Shown: positions 60,616-64,000 of the stretch, in pieces
Layout: every line of letters begins with the position of its first letter
Position numbering within the stretch: the stretch's first letter is position 1
NCBI RefSeq assembly: GCF_011050415.1
Contig: NZ_DRFS01000004.1
Span: 1 to 64,000 of the forward strand
Source of the DNA: Halomonas sp.
GTDB taxonomy: Bacteria; Pseudomonadota; Gammaproteobacteria; Pseudomonadales; Halomonadaceae
DNA length: 64,000 nucleotides
Reading direction: 5' to 3'
Notes under the pieces: generated by a model
The model's input: the letters and a program-made list of their open reading frames with translations, nothing else
What the model was told of the DNA's origin: nothing
The model's database searches: none
Position numbers and translations under genes: made by a program

Positions 60616-61839
60616 ATGCAAAAGGATCCAAATAAGGGCTATATCGCCTTATTAGGTTGGAGCCTCAATGCGATTGAAGCGGCTGAAAATTTTAACCGCC
60701 GCTACATAGTCGTTGCACCTGATTGGGCCGAAGAGTATTGCCAAAAACATGATATCCCCTATGTACCTTGGAATTTTGAGCGCCTTAATGACCGCTCCAT
60801 TGAAATCGCCGAAACCCTAAAAGATAAGGGGGTTGATGTCGCAATCCCACTTTACGAAGAAACCGTAGAGTGGGCTGGGGCCATCAACTCTGTACTTCTG
60901 GACAATCCACGCATTTACGGTCAATCGCTTCTACTTCGCGATAAGGCGTTGATGAAACGTCGTGCTCAGCTAGGTGGCATACGCGTAGGTATCTTTGAAG
61001 AAGCTCACGATAAAGAAGACGTCGTGCGTTTCCTCAAACGCGTTAACCAGACCCTACTTAAGCTTGATGGCGATCCCAACGATCCGATTCACCTGAAAGC
61101 GTTTGATAAAGCTGGCTGCTTAGGCCACCGCGTTATTCGTACGCCAGATGAAGTGGATACCATCCCCGACGAAGAGTTCCCCGTGCTGATGGAATCACAC
61201 CTGGATGGCTGGGAGTTTGCCGTTGAGGCGTGGATTCACGATGGCAAAATCGCCTTTTTAAATATCTCTGAATACGTGACCCTAGGCTACTCGGTATTTG
61301 TGCCCGCTTCTCCAGAGCTTGAAAAGTATCGTGAGCAGATTACTCAGCAGATCGAAAAGCTGATTAAAGCGTTTGATATTGAATTTGGTATGATTCACCC
61401 GGAATACTTTGTCACCAGTGACGGTGAGATGTACTTTGGCGAAGTGGCTTATCGTCCGCCTGGCTTTAAAGTATTTGAGTTGCTTGAGCGGGTTTATGGC
61501 TTCAACGCCTACCAAGCCACTTACTTGGTATTCGATCCGAAAAGCACTAAAGAAGAAGTGGCCACGTTTTTCCCGAAAGAAGTGGTCGATGCTAATGGCT
61601 TCGCCGGCTGTTTTGGTGTTTATCCGCGCCGGCGCGTGGTTAGCCGCTTGGAAATCCCTGAAGAGACCGAAGATCACCCCTACTTTGAGTCTCATGAGCT
61701 AACTTCACCCGTAGAAGAAACCGTTACCAAACGCACTGCCTTTGGTACCCATTGGGGTCTGATCTACTTCAAAGGCGAGGATGCGCATACCATCCGCGAT
61801 CTGCTAAAACGCCAAGAAGACCTCGACTTCTATGTATAA
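60616..61839 (+). CDS. ATP-grasp domain protein, probable ligase, in an operon with a papain-like protein
   Basis: A 407-residue protein. The N-terminal part (YIALLGWSLNAIEAAENF) looks like a pre-ATP-grasp Rossmann domain. The ATP-grasp core has FPVLMESHLDGWEFAVEAWI and a C-terminal metal-binding strand, YFGEVAYRPPG. In canonical ATP-grasp enzymes that strand reads E-x-N-x-R; here Asn is replaced by Ala (E276, A278, R280), a notable variation. The ATG at 60616 has TAGGAG upstream. Such enzymes join a carboxylate to an amine or thiol; the substrates here are unknown. The next gene starts 30 bp downstream. Confidence 0.85.
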   Translation: MQKDPNKGYIALLGWSLNAIEAAENFNRRYIVVAPDWAEEYCQKHDIPYVPWNFERLNDRSIEIAETLKDKGVDVAIPLYEETVEWAGAINSVLLDNPRIYGQSLLLRDKALMKRRAQLGGIRVGIFEEAHDKEDVVRFLKRVNQTLLKLDGDPNDPIHLKAFDKAGCLGHRVIRTPDEVDTIPDEEFPVLMESHLDGWEFAVEAWIHDGKIAFLNISEYVTLGYSVFVPASPELEKYREQITQQIEKLIKAFDIEFGMIHPEYFVTSDGEMYFGEVAYRPPGFKVFELLERVYGFNAYQATYLVFDPKSTKEEVATFFPKEVVDANGFAGCFGVYPRRRVVSRLEIPEETEDHPYFESHELTSPVEETVTKRTAFGTHWGLIYFKGEDAHTIRDLLKRQEDLDFYV

Positions 61840-61869
61840 TCCTCGCTAATGCTGGGTTAAGGAGTCACC

Positions 61870-63915
61870 GTGAAGACAGATCAAGAGACGTCTTCTCAAG
61901 AAGATAGCAAGCTCAATGGACTATTGAGCAAATTTGACGATGCCGTGCGCCTGCTAACCCAGGCACCCGCTTTCTCAAAGGCCGCCAAACTGCCGCGCGT
62001 GATGGACACTGCACGGCGAGTACTTCTTCAGGATGGCGGTTGTGAAGCACTGGAGGCCCGCGCGCAAGCGTTCGAAGACGCCGGTGTTTTTTTAGGTTCC
62101 GATTGGGAAACCCCTCAATTCTTAGTGCCCACGCTAACCACCTTCGCTCTGAAAAGTGCCGATGCCAATGTGGTTGTCATTGAAACGTTAAGTGAACTCA
62201 GGCTTCTCGCTGTCGCTAAGGGCGACTACGAGCACCCTCTTGTCTCAGCAGATCATTCCCACCATTACCTCACCCAGGTGATGGCGATTAATCTATGGCT
62301 GCTTTTCTTACCCCCCAGCGAGGCGGAACGCGAAACCCAGGGGCGGCTAGCCACTATTCCGCGCCAGCTTTTCCAGCACCTCGCTGAGCGAATTGGTTAC
62401 GAACATATTGTTGATCAGCTAATCGATGAGATTTGGCGCATTTTAAAACAGCGCCCAATCCAAGTAGATGCTATCAAACAGATGATCACTCAGATTGCGC
62501 TTTGTCAGGTGAACCCAGCCATTGATCTTGGCGCTAGCGGCCAGGGTGCAGATAGGCTCGTCAGCTCACTATACGGCCCCACCCAAGCTTGCCGCGAAGA
62601 CCCGGGGGTGGATGTTTATCGCGAACGCTTAGAGCATATGGATCAAGCCGCCCTTCAAGCTGAATCCACGGGCTTTGCGCGAGCGATGCACGACACAGGC
62701 TTAGCATCCCCCTATCACGCCGTACTGTTACGCCACTTACTTGAAGAGGGCGATCACTTACTGGCCGAAGCAATGGGCCTGTCGTCCACTGGACGAGACT
62801 GCCTGCTCTGCTATCGTGAGTTAGTGCAAGCGCTTATACGTGGCGGCGTTTACCCTGCCACTTGCCAAGCGGTCTATGGCCTTGCACTGATGCTTGAGCG
62901 CGGCATTCTCTATGAACCCCCGGTCGCGCCAGCCATGTGGCGTCAGCTCAATCTTACGCTTTCTGAGTGGGCGCAGTCGCGACTTAGCGTGGCCTATGGC
63001 GACAGTGTTTCTCCACGTGCACGCTTAATTGAAGGCGTGCTTTGTATGCTGGGGCTGCCCTTGGGCGTTGGTCAAGGCAACAACCCGACCTGCCAATCGG
63101 CACGTGCGCTTTCCATGTGGGCGTATAACGACCCCGACTATCTGCTGCAAATGGTGGCATGGGCGGCACGTGATAACGAGATTATTATGCATTTTGAGGG
63201 ACAACCCATCTCTTCAATGGAGAGCGCATCAGGGGTTGCCACTGAACTGCCGATGGATCTTGACCCTGTTTCGCTAATTGTAGTGCCCCACCTTGACCGC
63301 ATTTATGCGGAAATGGGCCGACGCTGCATAGGACGTGAAGGCGATCCCCATCGCTGGGTTAATCCCGAATTTCACGGCTGGTGGTCAGGACGTGGCTTTC
63401 GCATCAATGTCGATGTAGCTACCGGGCAGCTGAGCGATGTCGATAATTTTGTGCGCCATTTCTATGCCTGCTACCACCCTTACTACAATGGCAATCAGCC
63501 ATTGATCCACCCGCAGCCTGCGGGCGTTGCGGTGACCGATAGTGCAGCGCGATTTATTGGCTGGCATGCCATTACTATTTTGCGCGCCTCACTCGACCCC
63601 ACTGATGTCATGCGCGTTTATTTCTACAACCCTAACAATGACAGCGGTCAGGATTGGGGAGATGGCGTCATCGTGAGCACGTCGGGCAACGGTGAGCGCT
63701 TTGGTGAAGCATCGCTACCTTTTGAACTCTTCGTATCGCGTCTATACATTTATCATTATGACCCGCTGGAACACGGGGAAGTGGCGGCGGTCACTAGTGA
63801 TGAATTGGAAAATGTTAAGCACTACTTGCACCGTAGCTGGGGGGCTACCCGCATACCGCCTATTGAGCTGCAAGCAGACCAAGGCCCCAACGCGCCTCCT
63901 GATGAAATATCATAG
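61870..63915 (+). CDS. Large protein with a papain-like C-terminal domain, unknown function
   Basis: A 681-residue protein starting with GTG after TAAGGAG. No signal peptide or membrane helix is seen. Residues about 1-350 are mostly helical and unrecognised. The C-terminal part resembles a papain-like cysteine protease or transglutaminase fold: GQGNNPTCQSARALSMWA (Cys408), GWHAITILRA (His566) and VYFYNPNN (Asn587) followed by GQDWGDGV. That gives a Cys-His-Asn order with the trailing Trp-Gly seen in papain. It is coupled with the ATP-grasp gene, so an enzyme pair that makes and cuts, or makes and transfers, an amide-like bond is an inference worth testing. Confidence 0.7.
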   Translation: MKTDQETSSQEDSKLNGLLSKFDDAVRLLTQAPAFSKAAKLPRVMDTARRVLLQDGGCEALEARAQAFEDAGVFLGSDWETPQFLVPTLTTFALKSADANVVVIETLSELRLLAVAKGDYEHPLVSADHSHHYLTQVMAINLWLLFLPPSEAERETQGRLATIPRQLFQHLAERIGYEHIVDQLIDEIWRILKQRPIQVDAIKQMITQIALCQVNPAIDLGASGQGADRLVSSLYGPTQACREDPGVDVYRERLEHMDQAALQAESTGFARAMHDTGLASPYHAVLLRHLLEEGDHLLAEAMGLSSTGRDCLLCYRELVQALIRGGVYPATCQAVYGLALMLERGILYEPPVAPAMWRQLNLTLSEWAQSRLSVAYGDSVSPRARLIEGVLCMLGLPLGVGQGNNPTCQSARALSMWAYNDPDYLLQMVAWAARDNEIIMHFEGQPISSMESASGVATELPMDLDPVSLIVVPHLDRIYAEMGRRCIGREGDPHRWVNPEFHGWWSGRGFRINVDVATGQLSDVDNFVRHFYACYHPYYNGNQPLIHPQPAGVAVTDSAARFIGWHAITILRASLDPTDVMRVYFYNPNNDSGQDWGDGVIVSTSGNGERFGEASLPFELFVSRLYIYHYDPLEHGEVAAVTSDELENVKHYLHRSWGATRIPPIELQADQGPNAPPDEIS

Positions 63916-63943
63916 GCCTGATTAGCGAATAATACCCTCACTC

Positions 63944-64000
63944 ATGATACGACTTGATCAACTACTGGTCAGCCAAGGGCTGGCCAACTCTCGTACCCGT
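63944..64000 (+). CDS. S4-domain protein, TlyA-like, partial at window end
   Basis: The first 19 codons, MIRLDQLLVSQGLANSRTR, match the S4 RNA-binding domain start of TlyA-type 2'-O-methyltransferases (RLDxLLVxxGLAxSR). The gene runs off the window. Other S4 proteins cannot be excluded from this fragment. Confidence 0.65.
   Translation, partial: MIRLDQLLVSQGLANSRTR

Overview
The window is a stretch of chromosome from a gammaproteobacterium. Base composition is moderate, and the gene content and order (dnaX-ybaB-recR-rnd-ycgL, uvrY-uvrC-pgsA, ihfB-lapA-lapB-pyrF, prpB-prpC-acnD-prpF-prpD, trpE/trpGDC) together with the protein sequences fit the Halomonadaceae, a Halomonas-type marine or halophilic bacterium. 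That placement is inferred from family resemblance, not from a marker gene. There are no rRNA genes, CRISPR arrays, insertion sequences or prophage genes. Most of the window is core chromosome.

Layout. 0.1-1.8 kb: a GGDEF-EAL protein with no sensor region, then an unrecognised 52-residue protein carrying a repeated motif. 1.8-7.7 kb (minus strand): ycgN, acpH, ycgL, rnd, recR, ybaB, dnaX, grxD. 7.9-12.7 kb: argF, tRNA-Ala, uvrY/gacA, uvrC, pgsA and a tRNA-Gly/Cys/Leu cluster. 13-18.6 kb: nadB, ygfX, sdhE, ihfB, lapAB, pyrF and a ComEA-like protein. 18.8-27.4 kb: a complete methylcitrate (propionate) locus under a GntR/FCD regulator, with several RNA-structure candidates between its genes. 27.5-34.8 kb: pabB, cysH, cysB, thioredoxin, a PerM/AI-2E membrane protein, a SIMPL protein and serS. 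35-41 kb: a dicarboxylate/amino-acid:cation symporter, a DUF4202 protein, a YdiJ-type FAD/Fe-S dehydrogenase and a small exported protein. 41-49.5 kb: a two-component system fused onto the end of trpGDC, an orphan Mn/Zn-type binding protein with an unusual leader, then trpE and gph. 49.7-51.7 kb: ndh and rpe. 52-55.8 kb: the sulfate ABC operon sbp-cysT-cysW-cysA, with cysA frameshifted. 55.8-57.9 kb: a more AT-rich patch with alkB and an EamA exporter. 58-64 kb: a YajG-like lipoprotein, tpm, an SH3/coiled-coil protein, a DUF1820 protein, an ATP-grasp enzyme paired with a papain-like protein, and the start of a tlyA-like gene.

Several genes work together. cysB, cysH and the sulfate transporter make up part of assimilatory sulfate uptake and reduction. 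trpE, trpGDC and pabB share chorismate and probably the TrpG amidotransferase. The prp genes oxidise propionyl-CoA to pyruvate and succinate.

The strongest candidates for undescribed biology are: the two-gene ATP-grasp/papain-like operon (60616-63915); the leader of the orphan metal-binding protein, where a hairpin loop holds a near-perfect Shine-Dalgarno sequence and a 14-codon ORF; a terminator-like perfect palindrome inside the start of cysT; a three-way-junction element between prpB and prpC; and the small repeated-motif protein at 1601-1759.
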